Shown here: one piece after another, positions 1-12,132 of the stretch
Layout: every line of letters begins with the position of its first letter
How positions within the stretch are numbered: the first letter of the stretch is position 1
Assembly: GCA_009667805.1 (NCBI GenBank)
Contig: CM019063.1
Span: 353,920,942 to 353,984,941, forward strand
DNA length: 64,000 nt
Source: Leptobrachium leishanense
Lineage: Eukaryota; Chordata; Amphibia; Anura; Megophryidae
Direction: 5' to 3'
The notes under the pieces: model-generated
What the model was told of the DNA's origin: nothing
Seen by the model: the letters and a program-made list of their open reading frames with translations, nothing else
Databases searched by the model: none
Made by a program: the position numbers and the translations under genes

Positions 1-21
1 TGCAGAGATAAAGAATACATA

Positions 22-203
22 CAGGGTTATTTAGAGAGAGGTGAAAAGCAGAAGAATGACTGGAGAATGGAAAATTCTAAGTCAAAATAGCCAAACCAGA
101 AACATTCTCGCATTCATCTCACTTTCCACATCGCCTATTTTGACCTAGAATTTTCCATTTTCCAGTCATTCTCCTGCTTTTCACCACTCTCTGAATAACC
201 CTG
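22..203. repeat. Hairpin MITE-like inverted repeat
   Basis: The stretch folds back on itself: the left arm starting CAGGGTTATT (22) is matched by the reverse complement ending AATAACCCTG (203), with about 5 mismatches over roughly 70 bp and a short loop near 112. A TA precedes the left end, as in Tc1/mariner-type MITEs, but I see no TA after the right end. No coding capacity. Bases 204-584 hold purine-rich and pyrimidine-rich low-complexity DNA and no gene that I can support. Confidence 0.6.
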
Positions 204-584
204 TTCGAGACAGAAATCCAGAGTGAAAAGAAAGAACACAAAGAGAAAGAAACCGAACGAAAGGATGCAGAAAGAAAGAATAGAGAGAGAAGAGAGAAGG
301 AAAGATTACAAAGAGAAAGAAGGCAAACCATACTGATGAAAGCCTACTACTAGAACACAGGGAGAGAACGGCCTGGGGGAGTCAGGTGAGTATGGCGAAA
401 GGAATCCTTCTATTTTCTTTTTATTGTAACTATTTGTATTCTTTCTATGTATTTATTTACCCATTACCTACCTACCCTTTATAGTTCTGTCTGCTAACTG
501 AAAAATCTCTCACTTGTCCTGTCTCTGCTGACTGCAGAGAGTCCAAGCCGGGTTCCAGCTGCACAGAATTACTGAGTTTTATTA

Positions 585-1000
585 CTGTGGCACTCTGATA
601 TGCTCATACACACTGCACATTAGAGTATCACAGAGCTCCACAGCAATAAATCTCTTGGTAGTGTGTGTGTGTGTATCACAGAGCTCCACAGCAATAAAAC
701 TCACTGTAATGTGCGGTGTGTATGAGCGTATCACAGAGCTCCACAGCAATAAAACTTACTGTAATGTGCAGTGTGTATGGGCGTATGACAGAGCTCCACA
801 GCAACAAATCTCCCGGTAGTGCGTGTGTGTATCACAGAGCTCCAAAGCAATAAATCTCCCGGTAGTGCGTGTGTGTGTCACAGAGCTTCACAGCAATAAA
901 ACTACTGTGCGGTGTGTATGAGTTTTATTGCTGTGGAGTTCTGTGATACACTAATACACCGCACATTACTGTGAGCTTTATTGCTACATACTGGGGGACC
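585..1000 (+). repeat. Minisatellite, ~55-60 bp units
   Basis: Repeated units contain CACAGAGCTCCACAGCAATA, then a CTCACTGTAATGTGCGGTGTG-type segment and GTATGAGCGTAT. Some units are shortened. The last part (about 915-985) appears in inverted orientation. The same unit family recurs at 28905-29101 and, inverted, at 35385-35870. Confidence 0.8.
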
Positions 1001-1006
1001 TATATA

Positions 1007-2335
<1,329 letters not shown>

Positions 2336-2734
2336 TTGCATAACTCATTCTTCCGCTTTGCACTACAATGTAACTACATGACCCACCATTGTGACATGTT
2401 AAAAGAGCTAAACTGGCCATCGCTGGAATCCAGACGCACCCTTCACCTTTCCATCCTGGTGTTTAAGAGCATTTCTGGGAAGCTGCCACCCTACCTGAAT
2501 AGACTGCTTCCCCCAGCAGCTCCCTCATCCTATAACCTCCGATCCAGGACCAGCACCTTACTTGCAATACCACAATACAAAAAGACAGTGGCTCGGTCCT
2601 CATTTTCCTACAGAGCACCACAATTATGGAATAACCTCCCAGACACCATCAAATCTTCCCCCAGTCTTAAGTCACTCAAGAGCTCCTTACTAACATACCT
2701 CAATACAGAATGCACCTGTAAACGTGTAACATAA
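2336..2734 (+). pseudogene. LINE ORF2 C-terminal fragment
   Basis: Open frame of 132 codons up to a TAA. The residues LNWPSLESRRTLHLSILVFK, then LPPYLNRLL, NLRSR and APQLWNNLP are the conserved carboxy-terminal segment found after the reverse transcriptase thumb in L2/CR1/Rex-type LINEs. The catalytic reverse transcriptase core is absent (5' truncation), so this is a dead fragment. The assignment to a precise clade is uncertain. Confidence 0.75.
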
Positions 2735-2931
2735 TGACTATATTTCCTACATATTTATTTTCTGTTAATCTGTATTTTTGTGTTTTTTAATATCTTGCAT
2801 TGTATTACTTTGTATTTCTGAAACTGTAACACTTCAATGTTTTTGAACCCAGGACATACTTGAAAACGAGAGAAATCTCAATGTATCCTTCCTGGTAAAA
2901 TCCTTTATAAATAAATAAATAAATAAATAAA
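2336..2931 (+). mobile_element. 3' end of an L2/CR1-like LINE
   Basis: A 5'-truncated LINE tail on the plus strand. It contains the C-terminal end of ORF2, a ~200-bp 3' UTR ending with a TCAATGTATCCTTCCTGGTA box, and an (AAAT)n microsatellite tail at 2907-2931. The same box is found inverted at 33902-33957. It abuts the truncated Tc1 directly, so its insertion or a deletion may have removed the Tc1 end. Confidence 0.8.
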
Positions 2932-2989
2932 TTGGTGCTTATTATGCTTTATTGCTGCTTATTATGCTTTATTGTTAATTAGTTGAGTG

Positions 2990-3215
2990 TACTTGAGCTT
3001 ATCGAGGAGTTTGGATGTGAAAGGGAGTAGGGAAATGGGACAATAGTTTGATGGGGAGGTTGGATCACATTTATAGGATTGGGACTAGAGGCATGCTTGA
3101 GGGGACTGGGGAAAACCCCAGAAGATAGAGAGAGAGTAAAGGTATTAGACAAGGACAGCACAAGCTGAGGTGTAGCAAGATCATGAGGCACTCGGGGGCA
3201 AATCCTCTGTGTTCT
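2990..3215 (-). pseudogene. LINE reverse transcriptase fragment
   Basis: On the minus strand, one frame reads TSPSNYCPISLLPFTSKLLD, the well-conserved NYRPISLL motif of non-LTR reverse transcriptases. Just upstream in other frames are PSPLKHA and LVPIL, the preceding conserved block. Two or more frameshifts and stops separate these blocks. It is a short, old LINE fragment in the opposite orientation to the LINE tail at 2336-2931. Confidence 0.65.
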
Positions 3216-3878
3216 GTTCTTCGCTAAATTACAAAAGACTTGTGAAGACTGGCAGGGATTATTTTCTTGGGCTATTGCATGCCCCCTTTCCCTGTTCATT
3301 CCCCCACACCATGATGGCACCTCTCCTTGTTCAACGCCCTGCATTCCGCATGCTCTTTCCAAAAGTTCATACCTCCCTCATCCGTTCTCCATGCCCCCTC
3401 TCCCATTCCCAGCCACTGCCATACAACAGTAGGAGGACGTGATATCTCTCACAATCACTTCCTCCCAGCACTGCTGCGGAGGTGCTCTGGGAGGGAGGAG
3501 GTGGCACCACGGCCCTTAACCTGTTCACTGCTGAGTCATTTCACCCCTGTGTGCTGAGCACATTTTGACTATTTTGTGCTCAACGTGTTTAAACGCAATT
3601 TGAAGTCATGTTTTATTGTAGGACCCAAACAAATTATGAATCCTTATTTTCAGTAGACTCGGCAAATTCAAAATATATATGTATATATTCCTGTCAGAAT
3701 ACTGTAACAAAATTGTTTTTAAAAATTTTAAACTTCAATTCAGATTTCAATCATTAACAGCTTCTAAAATAATTTATTCACATTTTATCTTCCAAACCAT
3801 TGTAGTTATATATTCTATGGGGCACTCTTGAAAAAAAAAAATATGAATAATATGACTGTATAAAACACAGACTTTGCT
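3216..3878. other. Intergenic, nothing recognised
   Basis: AT-rich to mixed sequence with short open frames that show no recognisable motif. A poly-A run is at 3831-3841. Confidence 0.5.
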
Positions 3879-4960
3879 CACGACGTGGGAAATGAGAAGG
3901 TGAGTAACAGCAGTGGTATTGCTAATGATACCAATGGTATTTGTCACATAGGTGACAAATGGATTGCTTTGGAACAAAAAAATAAATAAAAAAAGATTTT
4001 ATTTATGTTTGTGTGTTTTTTTTTAAACTTTTTTTCACATGACATTTTACATGGTGATGTTTGATATCATTAGAAAGGCCAGACTCTGAACTGTCCAATG
4101 TCTGCTAACATGACTTCATGGGGTGTAAAGAATGTGAATACAGGTCTAAAGCAATGTTTCTCAAATCTGTCCTCAGGACCCCCTTACCCCCTTGGCCAGA
4201 TTTTCCAGATCACCTTGGAGAAATACAGACTGAATCCTGCAATCACTGAGCAGCAAATCATATTACCTGTGCTGTGCTTCAGATATCTGACAAACCTGGC
4301 CTGTTAGGGGTTCGTGAGTTCAAGTTTGAGAAACACTAGTCTAAAATACCCCCACTCTCCTCACAGCGGTGAAGCAGCTTGTGTTTTAGATGGACTGACA
4401 TGTAATAATGCTTTGCGCTATTGCCTCCACATTTGGTCCCAGTGTGGGAAATGAGAAGGTGAGTTAGGGCAGCAGCATTGTTCGATTTAGAAGTAAAAGC
4501 ACATAATATCGCTGCCTTAGAAATTAGAGAAAAAAATAAGTAAATTTTGCATTTTTCTTTTCTATTTTTACACATTATATGCCTGGACTCTGACCTTTCC
4601 AAGAACACCTCACATGACTTCATGCGGTGTAAAAATCAGAGACACAGAGTTTCAAAGCACCGGGAGGTTGGAGGCAGCACCATGGCCCCAGTGCCCCTTC
4701 GCAGAAGTACACCGGTTTAGCTTTTTGATGAAACAATGCATAATAATGCATCGTGGGAAATGAGAAGGTAAGTTAGTGCAGCATCATTGTTCACTTTAAA
4801 ATTGAAAAGTGAACAATAGTCCTGCATAATAATTTTCTTTTTAAAAAAAAGGATTTTTTGTTGTTTACAAAACCTGGTTATGTTTTTTTATCACTGGAAA
4901 GGTCATGTTTGCTCCTGCCTTTCCAATGATACCAAGCATGGTTCAGGAGATACAGGGGTC
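3879..4960 (+). repeat. Tandem copies of a ~300-bp dispersed repeat
   Basis: The marker GTGGGAAATGAGAAGGT occurs at about 3887, 4443 and 4751. Between markers each unit carries a GACCTTTCC / ACACCTCA...GACTTCATGCGGTGT block and a GATGAAACAATGCAT block. The spacing of the last two markers is 308 bp, and the first spacing becomes about 361 bp once the 187-bp MITE and its duplication are subtracted. Related copies are at 11218-11600 (plus) and 30840-31215 (minus). No coding capacity. Confidence 0.65.
4152..4338. mobile_element. hAT-type MITE with 8-bp target duplication
   Basis: Terminal inverted repeats CAATGTTTCTCAAA and TTTGAGAAACACTA bound a 187-bp non-coding insert. It is flanked by GTCTAAAG (4144-4151) and GTCTAAAA (4339-4346), an 8-bp target duplication with one mismatch, as made by hAT transposases. 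It sits inside the tandem repeat above and is younger than it. Confidence 0.85.
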
Positions 4961-5412
4961 CAAAGGAGCCTCCATTCTCTTCTATTGGTAGTTCCCTGTC
5001 AGACCGAGGGGGAGGACCTTTTCTGACATCATAGCTACCATGCACAATAATGTCATTAGGAGTTGTCATTCCAGCAAGTCAGACCACTGCAGGATTCCCC
5101 CCAGCTGGTCAGTACCCACCTGCTTGTGGCACCCCCAGACAGGTGACCGGGGCAAGTGCCCCCATGCTATGCCACTGAGTACAAGAGAAGTAGAAAGAGT
5201 TTTGATAAGGTGTGGGGGAGATGGGATCAAGGGAGGGGCATGTGGTAGGGAGAGAAGACAGTGGAAAGTGTATAGACTTTTTTGTTCAATCAGTGGAGAG
5301 TTGTACATAGGACAATGATGAAGGTCTGGTTGTGTGGTTGATAATGACAATAGTAAGATTTAAATCTTCGTTTGCGGTTCATCTAACTTGCAGTATTCAG
5401 CAAACACAATCT
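4961..5412. other. Intergenic, nothing recognised
   Basis: Mixed-composition DNA. Short open frames on both strands show no family motif, and no repeat boundary is visible. Confidence 0.4.
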
Positions 5413-5933
5413 AACGATTAATTAATTGATTAATCAGTAAAAATTTTGATCGATTAAATTTATTTTGATCAGGGGGGGCCCCATCAGTCCCTGTATCGAA
5501 CTGTAAGAGTTTGAATCTGGAGCTGTACTGAGGCCCTGGGCAGCCCTACAGCAGCATGCGAAGCTGCTCTGCTTAGGCGCCACCCTACAGTCACGTGTGC
5601 GACACGCGTCACACACAGCGACTGGCGCAGGAAGAAGACGGCAGAAGAGAAGGCAGAGGAGGAGCGATGAGTATGGTGCTGCCTGCCTCAGTCCAGCCTC
5701 AAACCCAGCCAAACCCCAGCCCAATACACCAGCAAATACACCAGGCCCCAGACAATACCCAAGACCCAGAGCCCAGACCAAGGGCCAAGACCCAAGGCCC
5801 AGACACCAATTCCCAGGGCCCAGACCCAAGACCCAGGGCCCAAGACCCAAGCAGATCAGCTAAAGGTAGTTGGATCTGTATGTGCTTTATAATTTATCAA
5901 AATTAATCTATTAAAAAAAATTTGATTAATCGT
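5413..5933. mobile_element. AT-rich-ended TIR element (putative hAT MITE)
   Basis: The left end ACGATTAATTAATTGATTAA is mirrored by the right end TTTGATTAATCGT, with a further matching ATTTTGAT...ATCAAAAT block inside each arm. The interior is GC-rich and holds a degenerate CAGACCCA/AGGCCCA array at about 5700-5860, which explains the open proline/glutamine-rich frames there. A target duplication is not clear, so the superfamily is a guess. Confidence 0.55.
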
Positions 5934-6278
5934 CGGTGGAGTCCTTCAAGCGGTCGAGATAGGAGAAATGTCCAGGGACTGACCTCGAAAGGTCGTGGAG
6001 GAGAGGGCATAGCCACCATTGGTAGAAGTAAGAGCCGGTTAAGGCTAGGGTCAAATGAAAGCATTTTTACACGCGAACGTCAAAAAGTGCTTCCGAACGC
6101 ATTGACGTATTTTTTCACGCAATACGCGAAAACGGGCATACGATGCGCATTTTTTGGCGTGATTTTCTACGGATCTGCAATTAAACGCGTAATCTAATTA
6201 ACCAAATCAATAGGTGAATCAAAAAATAAGGTGAAGGGGTATAAAAAGCCATTTCGTGGATGGTGGCGTTTCACCAAG

Positions 6279-8616
6279 ATGGATGCACTGCAAGTGTTTG
6301 TGTTTGCTGCAACGGGCTACCTGTACCTCCAGCACAAAAGACAACGGCGATCATGGGTTCATTCCGTCAACGCTGCCAGACACACTCATGGCCACTTTGT
6401 GACGCTGTACAGGCCACTACGAGAGAGGGACCCCGTGAAGTTTTTCAACTACATGCGGATGTCCATCCCCTCATTCGATGAACTGTTGTCACAGTTACAG
6501 GAGCCGCTGACCAAGAGGGACACCAACATGAGGGATGCCATACCACCGAAGGAGATGCTGGTCATCACTTTGCGGTAAGTACTTCCAAACAACAGCATGC
6601 ATGACTTCGCTGCCAGTCAGCAGACATGTGCTCGGTGTGCAGAGTCCCTATTGTCGGTCTGTAGTGACATGTACGCAAACATTCATACCCACCCACACGC
6701 AGGCATCACATTCCAAGACACGTCCAAAAAAACCTCTGCAACTGACAAGAATGTATGTAAATAGAAATATATTGTAGTAAACAAGAAAATAAATGAATAA
6801 CATATTTGTAACATATATACAAAAGAAAATAACATGAAGGACAAAACATAACAGTGACAACAGGAACAGCATGTAAACCAAAAACATAAAACAGACAAGA
6901 CACCTCACAAATCCTGGTACAGAGGAGCATCTGGCTCATGAGGACCATGTGTGGATCCGCGGCGGTACCCAGACTCTGGGGGAGGCCCAGCAACATGGGA
7001 CATGGGTGGGTGGCGCCTGGCTGTGGCTGGCATAACCAGTGGCATGGTGGCCTTGTGGCACCGCACCATAGTAGACCGCAGCCTGTTCTGGACGGGACAG
7101 GATCTCATGGATGAGGTCCAGGGATCTGCGGCGGTACTCCACCTTCTGCGCCGGGGTCATCTGGTCCAGCAGGGATTGACAGGACTGGACAAAGGACATG
7201 TCCTCACTGTCAGTGATGGTGCAGCGTGGAGGTTGTGGATTGTGCGACCCCATGAATCTGACCATGGCCTGCTCGAAGTCGCTAGGCGGTCCCCTCCTCC
7301 TGTTGTGAGCCGGTCTGGTGCTGTCTCTCGGTGCTGCAGCTGGCACCGGTCCGGTCTCCACCTCCCCCTCCACCTGCGAGTAAGTGCCACCCTGGTCAAC
7401 CTCCTCCTGCCAGCTGCCAGAACCCCCTGCCGGCAGGTGTTGCTCCTGTGACCCAGAGGTGGATGGCTGGTCAATGCTGCTCGCAGTTGGCCTTGGCTCC
7501 TGGGTCCTCCTGAGGAACGACAATTGTTCGGCATAAAAATAGCTGTGCACCTTCCTCCTTGCCCCAGCTCCAGAGCGCGCAGCTGCCGCTTCCTTTTTCA
7601 GGACCCGGGTGTAGTTGTCCCTGATAGTGCGCCACTTGTTGCTAATTTCATGTGCTGCAAAACATAATGAAAGTGACATTAGGGTCGGTTCATATGATGT
7701 GATCATAACACAGATTTAATTCATATTTCTCAGGTATCTTGCTAGTGGATGCAGTTTGAAGGATCTGCATTACAACTTCCGCGTTGGCAGATCAACAGCT
7801 GGTGAGATTGTCCGCAAGGTGTGCCAAACAATATGGGAAACCATGAAGAAGCAATGTTTACCAACACCCACGGATGAGGCATGGGTAGCAATTGCAGCAG
7901 GATTTTGGGGGAGAGCCAACTTCCCCAATTGCCTTGGAGCCGTGGATGGCAAACATGTCCGCATAGTGAAGCCACTGCACAGTGGCTCACTGTATCAAAA
8001 TTATAAACATTTCTTTTCCATTGGCCTACTGGCGGTGTCAGATGCCAACTATGATTTTGTGTATGTGGATGTCGGATCATACGGCAAAGACTCTGACTCC
8101 ACATTGTTCAGGAACTCTACACTGTGGGATGAGCTCGAGAGTGGGATCCTGCACATACCCAGACCCGCACCATTGCCTGGCAGTGACGTGGCAGTCCCCT
8201 ATGCCTTCGTGGGTGACGAAGCATTCGGCCTATCCACACATCTCCTACGGCCCTACTCAGGGACACACCTGACTGTGAGGAAGCGGGTGTTTAATTACAG
8301 GCTGTCGCGGGCGAGACGGTATGTGGAGTGTAGCTTTGGCATACTGACCAACAAGTGGAGGATTTTTCATAGACCGCTTGATGTAAATGTGGAGTTCTGT
8401 GTGGATATAGTGAAATGCTGTTGCATCCTACATAATTATGTTCGTGCAAGGGATGGTTTTAATTTCGCTGATACCCTCACAGTTACGGGTCTGGATGAAT
8501 ATGCAAACCATGACATAATAGCTGTGAATAGACACAGCAACAGGTTTGGCGATGCTCTGTCTAATTATTTTACTAGCGATGCAGGGCAGGTGCCCTGGCA
8601 GCTGGGGAGCATTTAA
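6279..8616 (+). CDS. HARBI1-like transposase, spliced, intact
   Basis: This is the DDE nuclease of the Harbinger element; with a MADF/Myb partner it cuts and pastes element DNA in the nucleus. I infer two exons, 6279-6574 and 7734-8616, joined over an intron that starts GTAAGT (6575) and ends TTTCTCAG (7733). Splicing restores a single frame (ITL|R|YLASG) of 392 residues with no stop, the usual size for this family. The start is the ATG giving MDALQVF, chosen because family proteins begin near there; an upstream in-frame codon is less likely. DDE_Tnp_4 motifs are present: AVDGKH (D~170), GKDSDSTLF (D~220), VGDEAFGL, and RRYVECSFGILTNKWR (E~297). Its intron contains exon 2 of the minus-strand partner gene. 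It reads as potentially functional if the partner is supplied in trans. Confidence 0.85.
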
Positions 8617-8886
8617 CATGTGACGGCACCTATTATGTTTGCCTTTACTTTTATTGTACATGCAATTTACATGTGATTATGAATTAAATAATAATGTACT
8701 CACTCTGTAGCTTCTGCTCTCTGTCAGACCACGTATCATACTCCAGGTACACCACCCTCGAGACTGCAACCCATGCGCTGGCCTTTCTCGGTTTGTCCTT
8801 GTACAGGTCACAAGCCGTTCCCAAATCTCGGGATGCTCTGCCACTGCCGCTATCAGACACTCCACATCAATATCCAGACCAGCCAT
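6936..8886 (-). pseudogene. Harbinger MADF DNA-binding protein, one frameshift
   Basis: This is the accessory DNA-binding protein that Harbinger elements encode with the nuclease. Exon 1 (8886-8704) starts MAGLDIDVECLIAAVAEHPE and continues, after a one-base deletion near 8815, as a MADF domain (YKDKPRKASAWVAVSRVVY). A donor GTGAGT follows at 8703-8698. An acceptor TTTTGCAG precedes exon 2 (7654-6936), which starts HEISNKWRTIRDNYTRVLKK, the second half of the MADF domain, then a proline/serine/glutamine-rich linker and the tail to a stop at 6936. The total would be about 300 residues. The single base loss is the only lesion I see; a sequencing error is possible. The intron contains HARBI1 exon 2 in antisense. 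Confidence 0.75.
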
Positions 8887-9212
8887 CTTCTGCAATTGCC
8901 AGGTACCACAACAGCCACCACAGGACACTTTTTTCGTCTGGACGTTATATAGGCCGCACATGTGCAGCGTCTGACGTCTCCGAATCACGCAAACACGCCA
9001 CTATGCCGCAGCTGCGCACTTAGTACGTCAGTACTAGCGGTTCAGCGTTCTCAAAAAAATGCGTTCAAATTCCACTTGCGTTGCACGGCCGGACTTTTGT
9101 GCTGCCGTACATCGTATATTGGCCGTCATTGCCCGTCATCTGCTGCTAGTGCGACCGTAATTATGTGCGCCAGAATGCACGTTAAAAGTGCACTGGTCTG
9201 ACCCCAGCCTTA

Positions 9213-10505
9213 GCCACAGTCTCTTGTCAGGTATATTAGAAGGGAAAAATTAAAATGGATGCCTGTAGCCATTTTGTTTTAAATAGAAAGTTTTTTCTTT
9301 TTCAATTTTCTCTAGTTTTAGAAATGAACAGAGATTTTTTTTTAAATAGTTCACGGCTAGGTGACCAGACATGAGGGAACCTTAAAATGTCTTTATTTGA
9401 TATAATGCCGAGCTAAGTGCTATAGAAAGGAATTTACTCAGTTTGAGAGGAGTGGAGGCATAAATTTTATGTTGGCAGGATAGACTCAAAGTCTACATTG
9501 AAAATAGAGGGTCTTTGTGAGTCAGATTGACCTCTTGACATGAGATAAGACATATAAAAATTAAATGGTGGAATTAATTAAGAAGTGCAATACTGCCTTC
9601 TAGAGGATAGTAAATATTATATTTAATATAATGAATAGATTGCCAGTGACGTCAAATTGACTATAATTGGAGATATGACAATACAGTCAGCCCATTCCAG
9701 GACATGAGGCATTCAGAGACTTACACACAAGGCTAGCAGACCATCCCAGGACAATGCGCTCAAGATTTCACACCAAATCTCTAACTCACACCAAATCTCT
9801 AACTCCCATGCATTGATTATCTGATATTGATAATTGTCACATATTCCAAAAAAAATATTACATAAAGAATATTCCAAGGCAGTAACTCATTTAATCCAGA
9901 TTGGAGGTAATGTATGAAAGCTATTTTTATTCAGATTAATGTAATTATATATATATTTGGAGTATTTTTTGCAACAGACGGAGATTTCTCAGATACTGTT
10001 AGATCTAGAGTCTTAAAAATATTTCTATATCTGCAGATAGAGATATGAAGAAGAATCAGATATAAGGATTTATCCTAAAGAAACTGTTGTAAGATTGATA
10101 TACCGATATATATATATATATATATTGAATTTGGAAATTACTGTGATTGAAATTAATAAGCAAGGAATTATATAACTAAAATATAAAAAAGCAGAAGATT
10201 AGAAGCTTAATTCTCGATATTAGGGGAGGATTCACTAAATAAGTTTTTATTACTTATCATTCTAAAAATAGAATAAGTGATAGGTTATCTTTTGTTGATC
10301 CACGTAGTATAGAGAGATACATATATCTCTACAAGATCTAGCTTGTTAAACATTGGTTTGCTGGGAAATATATGTTAAATTTTCGTAAAGCAGAAATGTT
10401 TATTAACCATTTGTGTATAGTTACTAACTGATAAGATAAATGATATTAATCATATATGCAGTTACTAACAGGAGATACATATATTGTGAAGCTAGTTTCT
10501 ATGTG
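9213..10505. other. AT-rich intergenic, nothing recognised
   Basis: About 1.3 kb of AT-rich DNA with short (TA)n runs near 9948 and 10108-10124. A CACACCAAATCTCTAACTC duplication is at 9768-9802. No coding frame or element boundary can be supported. Confidence 0.5.
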
Positions 10506-11165
10506 CTAATGGATTTTGTGGTTTATAAAATTTTGTTTATGATATGAGATTTGAAACTTTTTTGTATATGTAATAAATATATATATTTTTATCCGATTAT
10601 TGATTAGTGTATTCTTCAAAGCAAAACATAGATAATTAAAAGAATTTAGGAGAATTTCTAGGAAATATAAACGATTGATATTTGTGTCTCGTATAAGTTT
10701 CTTATTGAATAATAATCCCTGACACTCTCCAACATAAATTTGTCTAGAGGAGTCCCATATGGTGGAGCCGGACCGGGTTGAGGTACCAGCAAAACAGCGT
10801 TTTAAGACCTTGATCAGCTTGCAGGTGGAGACCGACGACACGGATTTCCATATTTTCTCACAATCTTCATAATCCAGGTCTTCCCCAATGTCCACTTGCC
10901 ATTTGAACATGTAGGGAAAATGTTCTCGGGGTCCGTTCAAGATCAGGGACCTTCAGGGATAGCAGATATTGCCCGGCAACAGTTTCAGCTCGGGGACATA
11001 TCCTCTCAAACTACGTGGGTTTTAGTGTTGCGGCCTGGAGAATAGGATCACTGGAAACTAAATTGGCCAGTTGAATGTGTCAGAAAAAATATCTCGGAGA
11101 GGGAAACCTGGGCAGCTAGGTCCGGGAAGAAGCGTACCGCGGTGCCATGTACCATGTCCATAATC
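10506..11165 (-). pseudogene. L1/Tx1-clade LINE fragments (ORF1 end and ORF2 end)
   Basis: Two pieces of one LINE type lie on the minus strand. At about 11160-11080 a frame reads GTAVRFFPDLAAQVSLSE, like the FFPDL block near the end of L1-type ORF1 RNA-binding proteins. At about 10940-10700 the frame FKWQVDIGEDLDYEDCEKIW followed by a broken CFAGTSTRSG/YLNPVRLHH stretch resembles the carboxy-terminal part of L1/Tx1 ORF2. The catalytic ORF2 regions between them are missing. This is a decayed, internally deleted copy and the clade call is moderately sure. Confidence 0.55.
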
Positions 11166-11217
11166 CGGGAGATGTATTTACTTCTTTTAAAAATATATAT
11201 ATATTTTTACACATTAC

Positions 11218-11600
11218 ATGGTCACGTTTAGTATCATTGTAAAGACCAGAGTCTGACCTTTCCAAAGACACCTCATTAATCTTGTGCGGTGTACAGTTCA
11301 AAGATGCAGGTTCCAAAGTCCCCCTGTCTGCAGTGCCTCTGTCTATGTTGTCGATGAAACAATGCATTCCATCATCTCCTCCACACTAGCTGGCAGTGTG
11401 GGAAATGAGAAGGTGAGTTAGCGCAGCATCACTGTTCACTATAATTGTAAACTGAATAATAGAGAAAAATATTTATATTTGTTGTTTTATTTTTACATAT
11501 ATCTAACCTGGTTCTATTTAATATCACTGGAAAGGTCATAATTTTTCCTTTCCAATGATACCTCATATTTTCCTCTAGTCCTTAGGGCTCGAGAGATACA
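11218..11600 (+). repeat. Copy of the GTGGGAAATGAGAAGG dispersed repeat
   Basis: It contains ACATGGTCACGTTTAGTATC, CTGACCTTTCCAAAGACACC, GATGAAACAATGCATTCC and GTGGGAAATGAGAAGGTGAG at 11398, in the same order as at 3879-4960. Two partial units are spaced by about 290 bp. Confidence 0.65.
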
Positions 11601-12109
11601 ATATTTGTTTTAAAGAGCAAGTCGCCCCCTTGTGGCAGGCGTCTGTAGGCACATGCCTACTCTGCCTAGTTATAAATCCGGCTCACGCTTCTGAGCCGGA
11701 TCGCAGACTACTCCCGGATGTGGCTGACATCTTGGATGACAGCCAAGCTTCCGGGGCCACCCCCACCCACTGACATTGTTCTGCATGCGCACAATGATGG
11801 CAGTTAGGGAGTTAACCTCTAGCTGCCAATGAGTTTCTCTATGGAAATCCCTATGGCGGATATGGGGGGGGGGTCGTCCAAATGTCCTCCCTATCTCCTC
11901 TTCATGGCAGCTAGAGTAAATAATAAAAAATAAAAAAATAAAACTCATGGATAAAATTTCAGTTTTAATAAATTTTATTAATGTAGCACTATTGTTCACG
12001 TTTCAAGTATAATGTTAAAAAGCAAAAAAAACATGTAAACATTGGGTATTTCTAAACTAAGGACAAAATTTTGGAAACTATTTAGCTGGGGTCTTTTTTT
12101 GACAATATA
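11601..12109. other. Intergenic with a repeat end
   Basis: Around 11635-11700 a segment (TGTAGGCACATGCCTACTCTGCC ... AATCCGGC) resembles, inverted, the GGATTT...GGAGCCTGTAGGCA segments at 14583 and 31223, so it may be the other end of one short repeat family. A G-run is at 11863-11871. Nothing coding is supported. Confidence 0.35.
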
Positions 12110-12132
12110 CAGTGAGGGAAAAAATTATTTGA

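Larger units (their letters stand above)
6043..9209 (+). mobile_element. Harbinger (PIF/Harbinger) DNA transposon, ~3.2 kb
   Basis: Ends GGCTAGGGTCA (6043) and TGACCCCAGCC (9209) form short imperfect terminal inverted repeats; TTA lies beside each end (6039-6041 and 9210-9212), compatible with the 3-bp TTA/TAA targets of this superfamily. Subterminal zones are rich in CG-containing motifs such as ACGC and GCGT. The element encodes the two proteins expected of Harbinger: a HARBI1-like nuclease on the plus strand and a MADF-type DNA-binding partner on the minus strand. Confidence 0.85.

Noticed and set aside
119..331. 70-codon serine/phenylalanine-rich frame
   Set aside because: Antisense of a purine-rich low-complexity tract and the hairpin MITE.
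5434..5906. Proline/glutamine- or glycine/leucine-rich frames
   Set aside because: Product of a degenerate CAGACCCA repeat inside a TIR element; no domain.
6951..7534. Open frames antisense or frame-shifted to the MADF gene
   Set aside because: GC-rich shadow frames of exon 2; they lack motifs.
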